A stretch of 64,000 bases of DNA from NCBI RefSeq assembly GCF_036711975.1, contig NC_091973.1, positions 3,844,001 to 3,908,000 on the forward strand, read 5' to 3'. Shown one piece after another: positions 48,130 through 59,900 of the stretch; position 1 is the stretch's first letter; every line of letters begins with the position of its first letter. The translations under genes and the position numbers were made by a program. The notes below the pieces were generated by a model. It saw nothing but the letters and a program-made list of their open reading frames with translations, was not told the origin of the DNA and did not search any database. The stretch is from Onthophagus taurus (lineage: Eukaryota; Arthropoda; Insecta; Coleoptera; Scarabaeidae).

Positions 48130-51100
48130 TAAGATATTAAGGTAACGTTTGGGAATCGGAGTATGTTATAAAAAAACTTTTATAACAAAAATTGTTGGAA
48201 ATTTTATTGTTAACAATATTGCTTTCTTGCACTTTTGCTCTTAGATACGTCAATATCGAGATAGATATGAAAATTTTATGAATTTGTTCCTCTTTCAAGT
48301 AATTAAAGGTTACACTTGAGAATCGGGGCTTGCTACAAAAAAACTTTTACAACAAAAATTGTTGCAAATTTTATTGTTAACAATATTGCTTTCTTGCACT
48401 TTTTCTCTTAGATACGTCAATATCGAGATAGATATGAAAATTTTATGAATTTGTTGATCTTTCAAGTTATTAAAGGTAACAGTTGAGAATCGGAACTTGC
48501 TATAAGAAAACTTTTACAACAAAAATTGTTGCAAATTTTATTGTTAACAATATTGCTTTCTTGCACTTTTGCTATTAGATACGTCAATATCGAGATAGAT
48601 ACAAAAATATGAAAATTGTATGAATTTGTAGCTCTTTCAAGTTATTAAAGGTAACACTTGAGAATCGGAGCTTGCTATAAGAAATCTTTTATGACAAAAA
48701 TTGTTGCAAATTTTATTGTTAACAATATTGCTTTCTTGCACTTTTGCTCTTAGATACGTCAATATCGAGATAGATATGAAAATTTTATGAATTTGTTGAT
48801 CTTTCAAGTTATTAAAGGTAACAGTTGAGAATCGGAACTTGCTATAAGAAAACTTTTACAACAAAAATTGTTGCAAATTTTATTGTTAACAATATTGCTT
48901 TCTTGCACTTTTGCTATTAGATGCGTCAATATCGAGATAGATACAAAAATATGAAAATTGTATGAATTTGTAGCTCTTTCAAGTTATTAAAGGTAACACT
49001 TGAGAATCGGAACTTGCTATAAGAAAACTTTTATAACAAAAATTGTTGCAAATTTTATTGTTAACAATATTGCTCTCTTGCACTTTTGCTCTTAGATACG
49101 TCAATATCGAGATAGATATGAAAATTTTATGAATTTGTTGATCTTTCAAGTTATTAAAGGTAACAGTTGAGAATCGGAACTTGCTATAAGAAAACTTTTA
49201 CAACAAAAATTGTTGCAAATTTTATTGTTAACAATATTGCTTTGTTGCACTTTTGCTATTAGATGCGTCAATATCGAGATAGATACAAAAATATGAAAAT
49301 TTTATGAATTTGTTCCTCTTTCAAGTAATTAAAGGTTACACTTGAGAATCGGAGCTTGCTACAAGAAAACTTTTACAACAAAAATTGTTGCAAATTTTAT
49401 TGTTAACAATATTGCTTTCTTGCACTTTTGCTCTTAGATACGTCAATATCGAGATAGATATGAAAATTTTATGAATTTGTTGATCTTTCAAGTTATTAAA
49501 GGTAACAGTTGAGAATCGGAACTTGCTATAAGAAAAGTTTTACAACAAAAATTGTTGCAAATTTTATTGTTAACAATATTGCTTTCTTGCACTTTTGCTC
49601 TTAGATACGTCAATATCGAGATAGATATGAAAATTTTATGAATTTGTTGATCTTTCAAGTTATTAAAGGTAACAGTTGAGAATCGGAACTTGCTATAAGA
49701 AAACTTTTACAACAAAAATTGTTGCAAATTTTATTGTTAACAATATTGCTTTCTTGCACTTTTACTCTTAGATACGTCAATATCGAGATAGATATGAAAA
49801 TTTTATGAATTTGTTGATCTTTCAAGTTATTAAAGGTAACAGTTGAGAATCGGAACTTGCTATAAGAAAAGTTTTACAACAAAAATTGTTGCAAATTTTA
49901 TTGTTAACAATATTGCTTTGTTGCACTTTTGCTATTAGATGCGTCAATATCGAGATAGATACAAAAATATGAAAATTGTATGAATTTGTAGCTCTTTCAA
50001 GTTATTAAAGGTAACACTTGAGAATCGGAGCTTGCTACAAGAAAACTTTTACAACAAAAATTGTTGCAAATTTTATTGTTAACAATATTGCTTTCTTGCA
50101 CTTTTGCTCTTAGATACGTCAATATCGAGATAGATATGAAAATTTTATGAATTTGTTGATCTTTCAAGTTATTAAAGGTAACAGTTGAGAATCGGAACTT
50201 GCTATAAGAAAACTTTTACAATAAAAATTGTTGCAAATTTTATTGTTAACAATATTGCTTTCTTGCACTTTTGCTATTAGATGCGTCAATATCGAGATAG
50301 ATACAAAAATATGAAAATTGTATGAATTTGTAGCTCTTTCAAGTTATTAAAGGTAACACTTGAGAATCGGAACTTGCTACAAGAAATCTTTTATAACAAA
50401 AATTGTTGCAAATTTTATTGTTAACAATATTGCTTTCTTGCACTTTTGCTCTTAGATACGTCAATATCGAGATAGATATGAAAATTTTATGAATTTGTTG
50501 ATCTTTCAAGTTATTAAAGGTAACAGTTGAGAATCGGAACTTGCTATAAGAAAACTTTTACAACAAAAATTGTTGCAAATTTTATTGTTAACAATATTGC
50601 TTTCTTGCACTTTTGCTCTTAGATACGTCAATATCGAGATAGATATGAAAATTTTATGAATTTGTTGATCTTTCAAGTTATTAAAGGTAACAGTTGAGAA
50701 TCGGAACTTGCTATAAGAAAAGTTTTACAACAAAAATTGTTGCAAATTTTATTGTTAACAATATTGCTTTCTTGCACTTTTGCTCTTAGATACGTCAATA
50801 TCGAGATAGATATGAAAATTTTATGAATTTGTTGATCTTTCAAGTTATTAAAGGTAACAGTTGAGAATCGGAACTTGCTATAAGAAAACTTTTACAACAA
50901 AAATTGTTGCAAATTTTATTGTTAACAATATTGCTTTCTTGCACTTTTGCTCTTAGATACGTCAATATCGAGATAGATATGAAAATTTTATGAATTTGTT
51001 GATCTTTCAAGTTATTAAAGGTAACAGTTGAGAATCGGAACTTGCTATAAGAAAAGTTTTACAACAAAAATTGTTGCAAATTTTATTGTTAACAATATTG

Positions 51101-52060
51101 CTTTGTTGCACTTTTGCTATTAGATGCGTCAATATCGAGATAGATACAAAAATATGAAAATTGTATGAATTTGTAGCTCTTTCAAGTTATTAAAGGTAAC
51201 ACTTGAGAATCGGAGCTTGCTACAAGAAAACTTTTACAACAAAAATTGTTGCAAATTTTATTGTTAACAATATTGCTTTCTTGCACTTTTGCTCTTAGAT
51301 ACGTCAATATCGAGATAGATATGAAAATTTTATGAATTTGTTGATCTTTCAAGTTATTAAAGGTAACAGTTGAGAATCGGAACTTGCTATAAGAAAACTT
51401 TTACAATAAAAATTGTTGCAAATTTTATTGTTAACAATATTGCTTTCTTGCACTTTTGCTATTAGATGCGTCAATATCGAGATAGATACAAAAATATGAA
51501 AATTGTATGAATTTGTAGCTCTTTCAAGTTATTAAAGGTAACACTTGAGAATCGGAACTTGCTACAAGAAATCTTTTATAACAAAAATTGTTGCAAATTT
51601 TATTGTTAACAATATTGCTTTCTTGCACTTTTGCTCTTAGATACGTCAATATCGAGATAGATACAAAAATATGAAAATTGTATGAATTTGTAGCTCTTTC
51701 AAATTATTAAAGGTAACACTTGAGAATCGGAGCTTGCTATAAGAAAACTTTTACAACAAAAATTGTTGCAAATTTTATTGTTAACAATATTGCTTTGTTG
51801 CACTTTTGCTCTTAGATACGTCAATATCGAGATAGATATGACATTTTATGAATTTGTTGCTCTTTGAAGTTATTAAAGGTAACACTTGAGAGTCGGAACT
51901 TGTTATAAGAAAACTTTTATAACAAAAATTGTTGCAAATTTTATTGTTAACAATATTGCTTTCTTGCACTTTTGCTATTAGATACGTCAATATCGAGATA
52001 GATACAAAAATATGAAAATTTTATGAATTTGTGGCTCTTTCAAGTTATTAAAGCTACTAC
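48130..52060. repeat. ~170-bp AT-rich satellite array, about 23 monomers
   Basis: Tandem monomers with boundaries such as GGTAACAGTTGAGAATCGG at 48475, 48650, 48817, 48992 and 49159. Spacing is 167 or 175 bases depending on an 8-base insertion (ACAAAAAT). A conserved block has dyad symmetry (AAAATTGTTGCAAATTTT; TTGTTAACAATATTGC). 167- and 175-base forms are interspersed and a multi-monomer block appears repeated (compare 49930-50340 with 51080-51500), indicating higher-order amplification. No GC-rich core is present in this array. Confidence 0.95.
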
Positions 52061-52645
52061 TCGGCAACGACGTTGCTCGAGCGACATTGCCATATCGTTG
52101 GTATATAGTTTTATGCAATATAAGTAGGGTATTCTTATAAGGTATATAATTGAATTGATTTTAAGTACGATATGTTTCATAATACTTTGTTATAATTTTG
52201 AAAATTTATAGATTAAGTGTTATTTCGGTAGACTATCTTCTACATCGGTAAGGTTGGCAACGCTAATGGAAATAATTCTTTTTTACGCCATCTTGTGGAT
52301 AATAGTTGATGTAGAATATACACATAGATAGTGTAAGATATTGAATTTATTGTTTTTATGGTCAATAAATATATTCCCGATAATTGCATTATTTTTATGA
52401 TTACTGATTACATCACTGAGACGTAAACTGCAAATTATACGAATATATTCTATTCTTGTTGGAGTGAACGCGAGCTTGGTCACATAGTGAAAATGACACG
52501 AATAGGTACGTGTTCAATATCTATTCGATTAAATCACGTTGCATAAAAAAAAAATAAGTTAAATGTGAAAAATAACGGGGGGGAGTCGAAAGTTTTTCGA
52601 GTGAACACATTCAACTTGCTACTCGATGAACAACAAACATCAACC
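52061..52645. other. ERO1 promoter / 5' UTR
   Basis: Array edge followed by AT-rich DNA and the composite element at 52250-52293. A possible 5' UTR splice donor (AATAG/GTACGT) is at about 52506. No gene is seen. Confidence 0.35.
52250..52293 (+). promoter_or_regulatory. Composite AGGTTGGCAACG ... CGCCATCT element of ERO1
   Basis: Plus strand AAGGTTGGCAACGCTAATGG, spacer, then ACGCCATCTTG. It is the same order and orientation relative to transcription as the COG3 element at 47945-47983. It lies about 350-395 bp upstream of the ERO1 start codon. Confidence 0.4.
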
Positions 52646-55600
52646 ATGTACAAGTTCAAGTCCATGATTTTTCTAAACATGTCAGTACTCTTGTTGGTGT
52701 TCACGCAATGTTTGGGATACTTTGGAGTACGAGAAGATTCCGACGATTGCTTTTGCCAGGTAATAAACATAAAACTCAAAAAAAACATTAAACAATATAT
52801 ACACATATAGTTACAAGGAAGTATTGATGATTGCACCTGCAATGTGGACACCGTTGATTATTTTAACAACGTAAAAATCTACCCAAGATTAAGAAGTCTA
52901 CTCACAAAGGACTACTTTCGATTCTACAAAGTTAATCTAAAAAAGAACTGCCCCTTTTGGATTGATGATAGTAGATGTGCAATTAGATATTGCCATGTGG
53001 AAACCTGTGATGAAGATTTAATTCCACCTGGATTGAAAGGGGAGGCTAAAAAAGAGCCATCCGAACAAAAAGAGAAGGATAAGGTGAGATAAATTTATAA
53101 TTTAATTAAAAAAAAAGTTTTTATCCAAAATAATAAAGATTATGAACCAAACAAAGAATTAACATTTTATGCACTTCTTTTGTTTGAAATAAATGAGTCA
53201 GAAAATAACTCAAAAATTGTTAGTACTGATAAAAAAACATTTTTAATAATTACACTATTAATAACAACTCTTAATCTTTTACACAAATATTGACCCACTA
53301 TTTTTGAGTAAGATGTTTTCTGCTTTAATTTGTTTTGTATGTTATTTAAATTTGTCTTGACGAATTTTCTTCGAAATTCTTTACATAAATAAAAATTACA
53401 AATTTGTTTTTTATTGGCTTATATTAGTTTGGCAAAATTGAAAACTTCTATAATTTTTTATTTTTCAAACTGGGCTTCTTTTCGCACACGATTGGCGCGA
53501 AATAAAAATCAATAAAAGGTGTATGAGCGAGATGCCACTAGAATCATATGCGCTAGAAGAAGAGATCCAATAAGACTAGGAACGATGCACATTTGTGTGT
53601 TCTTGATCTTACGCGAAAACTTCGTAAACGTCATCAAAGCTTTTATAGAGGAGATTTTGAATTTTATTCAAATTCAATTTTTTTGTCTACAAAGGTAGTA
53701 CAATTCGTTATAAAAGAAAAGAAGATAGACCAATACAAAACACAGCACAATGCAAAATCTCTAGACTACAATTTTTCGCAAGTTAGAAATTAATAAACTT
53801 TTGCTTAATTTTAAGATTATATACAATTCGGTAACTTGTTATCAAATTTCGTGATAATCAACACCTTGTCGTGTTATTTTAAGGCGATGAGATGGTACTT
53901 CAAAAAGTAATCCAACACAGTTATGCAGATGATTGTTTTTCGGATATTTTGTTTTATTTTTATGCACAAAATTCACACATGCAAATACGGAATTGTTAAA
54001 ATATCTTTTGAAAGACGGCTTACAACTTTCCATCTGTCAAAACACGCGAAATAAGCCGTTTTTGGCGACTTTTAGCGTAGCACAATGTGTCAATCTGCTT
54101 ATATGTTTTGTTCCCCCCCAATTTAATGAGATATCGAACATCAGGCCCAGAAGCTTTACAGTATTCTTATCTTGTTGGAGAAAGAAGTCTAGTGTTTGAG
54201 TCTTTGCAGACACATTATTACTATTCTCAATATCCTCAGCAGCTCGAACTACAAAGGAGGTATCACCCGCATAGAGACATGACATAGCACTTTATACATT
54301 ATTGTATTGATCTCTGGGGATTTCCTTTCTGTCATCTCAGAGAGATCCGACTTCCACCTGACACACTGATATCGTCCTGATAAATACGATTCTAGCAATC
54401 TATTTGCTTTTCCCTTGATGCCATGATAATCAAGTTTAGACAACAGGATGGCATAATCTACCGTATCAAAAGCCCAACTAAGATTATTCTGACCCTATCA
54501 TGATCATCGTGTGCTTCCGTGATGTGACTAATAAGTTCGATAATGTTGCTGTTCATTCTTAGAATGTTATATTTCTCTAGACAGTCTAAGAGACGGCGTT
54601 TGATAATTTGTTCAAATACCTTAGAGAAGGCTGGCAAGAGTGCAATCCGGCGATAATTGTCGTAATTGCTTTTGTCACCTTTCTTATAGATCGGAGTTAT
54701 TTTGGCAATTTTGAGTTTTTCTGGAAACACTCCGTCGTCCACACATTTATTGAAAATTATTTGATCATAATAGCGGTAAAGTCATATATGTCTTGACTAT
54801 GCCTTCGTTTCATATTTTTAATAATACTTAATAATTAATAATAACTTAATAATACATAATACTTTTTCCTTGGTGCCTTTTTCTGTGCTTATTATCTCCC
54901 ACATTTTCTTATTTTTGATGGCAGCTCTTTGTATAGCTTCTTTTTTTTCATTATTTACCAGTAGTAGATATTCCCGCTTACAGGTATTATAAATTTCGTA
55001 AGATTAAGCATCTCTCTTACTCGCAGCCATCATACCCAGCGAAACCAACAAAGAAGAACCGATTGCGATAATCTGCACCTGCTTCTCACGTTTATTTTAA
55101 CCCTTTTATTATGTACTGGGAAAAATGTGTTATATTTGAAAAAAAAAAACATTCATGGAATAGATTATAACAGTCATTACTCTGATAAAGCAGACTCCAT
55201 CGCAACCCCGCTAACTCTTCGCACTCTGGTCTTTATGCTTTTGTATTGCTCAGGAGAACTGCCCCTATCACCCATAATTCATTCATTAATTTTAATATTA
55301 ATTATTGCAAAAATTAGATCTGAAAATGTTACCAATCCTTTTATTTTTACATAGTTTATCGATTTTTTGATTTTATAACTACATATATAAATAAAATGTA
55401 TAATTAATAAATTTATATAATTTATAGTACTTACAAAAAAGCTGTGATCAAGATTACAATGAAGAATTATCATACTTGAACACCACAATAAGTGCAAAAA
55501 TTCAAAAAGAATTCGAATTGTGGCGAAAATATGATGATGCCCAAGACAATTTTTGCGATATAAATGAAAACGATAACGATGCTGAATATGTTGATTTGTT

Positions 55601-56719
55601 ATTGAATCCTGAACGTTATACAGGTTATAGAGGATTTTCAGCACATCGAATATGGAATAGTATTTACATGGAAAATTGTTTCCGACCGAAATCGTCGTTA
55701 AATGCATATATTCAAAGCGAAAAACTTAGTGGGATGTGTTTAGAAAAGCGAGTGTTTTATCGAACCATATCTGGTCTTCATTCGAGTATAAATATACATT
55801 TAAGCGCTAAATATTTATTATCGGATCAATCGGAGCTTGGTCTTGAAGAAAAAGGGAAATGGGGACATAATTTGGATGAATTTAAGCGTCGATTTTCGCC
55901 GGAAACAACAAACGGAGAAGGTCCAAATTGGTTACGTAATTTATATTTTGTTTATTTACTTGAATTAAGAGCTTTAGAGAAAGCTTCTCACTATCTTGAA
56001 AGGGAAGAGTTTTATACGGGTAATGAAAGTGAAGATTGGGATACCAAATTGGCTGTGACTGATTTATTAAACATCGTTAAGAAATTCCCGGACCATTTTA
56101 ACGAAAATGTTATGTTTAACGGTGGCGAACAATCGCAAAAATTGAAAAATGAGTTTCGGCAACATTTTAGGAACGTTTCAAATATCATGGATTGCGTTGG
56201 GTGTGATAAATGTAAGCTGTGGGGAAAGTTACAGGTAAATATTTTTTTAATTAACTTAATTTGTTTATGAAGTGTTTGGGAATCCCTTTCAAATTATATT
56301 AAGCAATTTATTTTGATGAGATTGTCGCTATCTTATCATTTATCCATTTTCAATCATAAGTTACGAAATATATTAATCCCACTTTATTAAATATTATTTC
56401 AATTATGTTAAAATATTTTTTTAAACGTGATAACAAAATAACGTTGAAAAAATATTTTTAGGTTCAAGGATTAGGAACAGCGTTGAAAATATTATTCTCA
56501 GGAATGTTTGATCGTCAAACCAGCAGTAACTTATACATCGAAAGCGACTACAAAAAAGATTTCCAATTGAAACGCACGGAAATTGTTTCTTTATTAAACA
56601 GCATTGGGAGGTGACTAAATTAAATTAGATTATTTAAAAAAAATCGTTTTATTATGAAATTTTTTAGATTATCAACCAGTATATATGAATTGGACGAATT
56701 TCGTCACATTTTAAGATGA
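52646..56719 (+). CDS. Ero1L: ERO1: endoplasmic reticulum oxidoreductin 1, complete
   Basis: FAD-dependent ER-lumen oxidase that reoxidises protein disulfide isomerase and passes electrons to oxygen. Exons 52646-52759, 52811-53083, 55428-56234, 56462-56610 and 56668-56719; 464 aa (human ERO1A about 468). The start at 52646 gives a signal peptide (MIFLNMSVLLLVFTQCLGYF); an in-frame upstream ATG at 52565 would bury it. Visible: CFC and CTC cysteine pairs, regulatory cysteines in CAIRYCHVETCDEDLIP, the FAD-region block YVDLLLNPERYTGYRGF, SGLHSSINIHLSAKYL, and the active-site CVGCDKC, followed by LWGKLQVQGLGTALKILFSG and the C-terminal STSIYELDEFRHIL. Intron 2 (53084-55427) holds an antisense retrotransposon remnant. 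AATAAA at 56783. Confidence 0.96.
53840..54830 (-). pseudogene. Decayed non-LTR retrotransposon (reverse transcriptase) in ERO1 intron 2
   Basis: Minus-strand fragments in several frames: 54458-54742 has an RT N-terminal block (FPEKLKIAKITPIYKKGDKS, NYDNYRRIALLPAFSKVFEQ), 54249-54443 has LLESYLSGRYQCVRW, and 54037-54285 contains an altered catalytic block (LYAGDTSFVV instead of YADD). Breaks and the YAGD change show it is dead. It is antisense to ERO1 and clearly older than the 58560-60651 copy. Confidence 0.85.
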
Positions 56720-56974
56720 CAAGAAAATTGTAATTGATTTTGGGAACATCACATCACCAAGGGGTGAACATATTTTTAATTTAATAAACATATATATATC
56801 TAAATTTATTTATAAACATTTAGAGAAGTGGTAGATAATTGTGCAAGGTGTAAATGTAGTTTGTAAATGAAACACTTTATTTTTGATTTTTTTGTTAACT
56901 TTATTAAAAAATAAAAATGAATTATTAATGAAACTTCTTTTAACTTAATAAAAAAAAATAAAACGAATTAATAA

Positions 56975-59900
56975 TCAATGGGATAACTGACATACGTGAA
57001 AGAACCAATGTGAAAGTAATAACAAATAATCAGCGGGATTTATCGGTAAATTATCGCGAGAATATCCAAGGTAAACATTCTCAACAAGCACCTTTTCATT
57101 GCCTCTTATCCCATGATAACGCGTCGTTACTTTGGGCGATTTTCGTTTTTCCATAGATTTTTTCGAAGGAATAAGCGATTTAAAACAATTCGCTTCGTAA
57201 AACACTCGATCGTCGTCGATATCGCAATCAAGAAAATCACCATATCTCGGTGAAATTTCGCATTCCTCAAATTGTTGATAAATTGAAACTTTGGCGTATC
57301 TTTGAACTTCACCAATTGACAAATAAGGCAGTGCTTCTCCCGCATAAAATTTTCTAAAAACAAAATTATCAATCGTTTTGTATTGTTGTTGATCAGCGTT
57401 CTTTTTTCTTGTGTATTCTTGAAAATATAACAATTCGGAGCAAAGTTCTCGTTTGACGTGGTAAAGCTCCGCAGGTGTAAGTCTTCGGAAATGAGTTGTT
57501 AAATAGATTTGTTTCGCTAAAAATGTTGTTAAAGTTTCTAAAGCAAAGTGTACGCGGTCTGGTTGTAAACCCGTCAACCATTTTGTTGAAAACGTGTGTT
57601 CGGATGAAGCGAAGGGTTGTAACGTTGTATATTTATCGGAAATTGATCTTCCAAAATAATCCGGACACACAAAAGATAAATAATCCGATTTTGTTGGCGA
57701 TGAAGTCAAATCGGATGCGTTAAGATCCGTCGTTGAATTCGATTGACTTTTACTACCCTAAAACATTTAATCAATTAAATTTATTTAACCACACAAAGCT
57801 AACAACATACAGAAGACGTTTTACATAAAATATGAAGCAAACACAACAGCGACCCATATTTTAACACATTCACATTTTCATCATGAATCTTGGGAATATG
57901 AAAATGATACGCAACTTGCACATCATCCGGAAATGGTATCTTGTATGGTTCTAATAAGTTCACAAACGTCGGGCAAGCTCTCGTTAAGCACAAACAACTG
58001 TAAGTAATCACTTCTAATAATCCATTCATTATTTGAATCACACTATTCGTTGGAAGATGATCCACAAATGATAATTGCGTCGATTTCTCAATCGCGAAAA
58101 ACTTTAATACCGTTGGACGTAAAATAATCGCTGTTGATGCGTTGATTGATTCAATAATCGCTTGCTAAAATTAATTTTGAATTAGTTAAGAAAAAGATAT
58201 ATCTTTATAATTAACTCCGAAAATATTGTATACATTTATTTTCTATATTATTAATAACTAAGTATTTGGAGGAAGTAGAGATATTACTCTCAAACCGCCG
58301 AGATCTCTTGCGGGCGAGGCGGTAGAATTTTCTAAAGTTGACGTGTGGATATATCAAAACCAGCGCCTCGCCCACAAGAGACCTCGACGATTTGAGGCAA
58401 AATCGTTCCCACATATTTTGGTGAAAATACAAAGTCTCTTGTAAAAAATATTTACCTTCAACCCGCCGAGGTCGCTTGCGGGCGAGGCGATAGAATCGTC
58501 CAAAGTTGACCAAACGTGTGGATATATCAAATCTAGCGCCTCGCCCGCAAGTGAAACTTTTTATACTCAACTTTTTATATGGCGTATCCTCTAACTAGAA
58601 AACGTGTTAGAAATTGTGACGGAGGCGTAAAGTGGTTCAATGATACACTGCGTCAGATGAGACTCAGGTGTGATCTCGCTTCCAATCTTTTCAATCGTTA
58701 TGGAACTGCTAATCTTAAGGAAATGAGGGATAGAGCAAAGTCGGCGTACCGTAATGGCATCGTTGAGGCTAAACGGAAGGCCGCTGTCGGATACATTAAC
58801 GCATCGAGCAACAAATCGCGGGCCTCTTGGACTTTGATTAATGGGTGCAGGGTCAGTGTGGACAAGCAGAATGTTGCGGATATGGATCCCGATAATCTAA
58901 ACAGCTTTTTTGTAAATGTCGCTAATAACAATGTTGCTAAACTCGGCCCGTCTATTGGGCCCCCCTTACATCTGTGTCGTAGTAACTTTGACAATGTTCC
59001 TGTTTTCTCTTTTGTTGAGGTATCAGAGAGTGAAGTTAGAAGTGTTCTACAGTGTTTAAAGACAAACGGAACTAGAGACATATACGGTGTTTCTACGGGG
59101 GCTATAAAATGTAACATTAGCCTCATGGTTGCGCCCCTTACCATAATGGTTAACAGCATGATGCGATCACATACTTTCCCGGATCAATTAAAGATAGCTT
59201 CCATTGTGCCTATTTTTAAGCATGGGGATAAAAACGATTGTTCGAATTATCGTCCCATTAGCATTCTCCCGATACTGTCCAAAATATTTGAGCGCGTAAT
59301 CTACAAACAAATAATGGCACACGTGGAATTGTATGATGTGCTTTTCGAGAATCAGTTCGGCTTTCGACCTGGTAGGAGCACCGGGGATGCGATTGTTAAT
59401 TTTATGAATGTCTGTCACAGTACGTATGAAGATCGGGAGTACTGTGCTGCTCTATTTCTTGATTTGTCTCGTGCTTTTGATAGTGTGTCGCACCGTATTC
59501 TTCTCCTGAAGCTGAAGTCTGTTTTTCGCTTTGATTTAAATAGTGTTGCTCTTATCGAATCATACCTGTCCGATACGTTTCAAGTGGTTAAATGTGGAGA
59601 CAAAGTATCTGGAAAACTTCCAATCTCCAGGGGTGTCCCTCAGGGATCTATTTTGGGGCCCCTTTTGTTCATCCTGTACTTTAATGATTTTCCTGGTTAC
59701 CTGGGAGAGGGTGTAAAGTGTTTGTTGTACGCTGATGATGCTACATTGCTTGTCTCCGGGTTAAACTACGAGGAGGTAATGTCTTCCTCAAACAAACTGT
59801 TGACTGCTGCGAACGACTGGTGTGTACCTAATGAACTATGTTTGAATAAAGACAAAACGGTTCAGACACTTTTCACCCAAAAACGGGACTGTGTGGGTGA

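Noticed and set aside
48130-52060. CRISPR-like regular repeats
   Set aside because: Monomers are contiguous ~170-bp satellites without unique spacers, in a eukaryotic genome; the same applies to 11.4-12.7 kb.
52565-52645. Upstream in-frame start for ERO1
   Set aside because: It would add 27 hydrophilic residues before the signal peptide; the ATG at 52646 gives a normal ER signal sequence.
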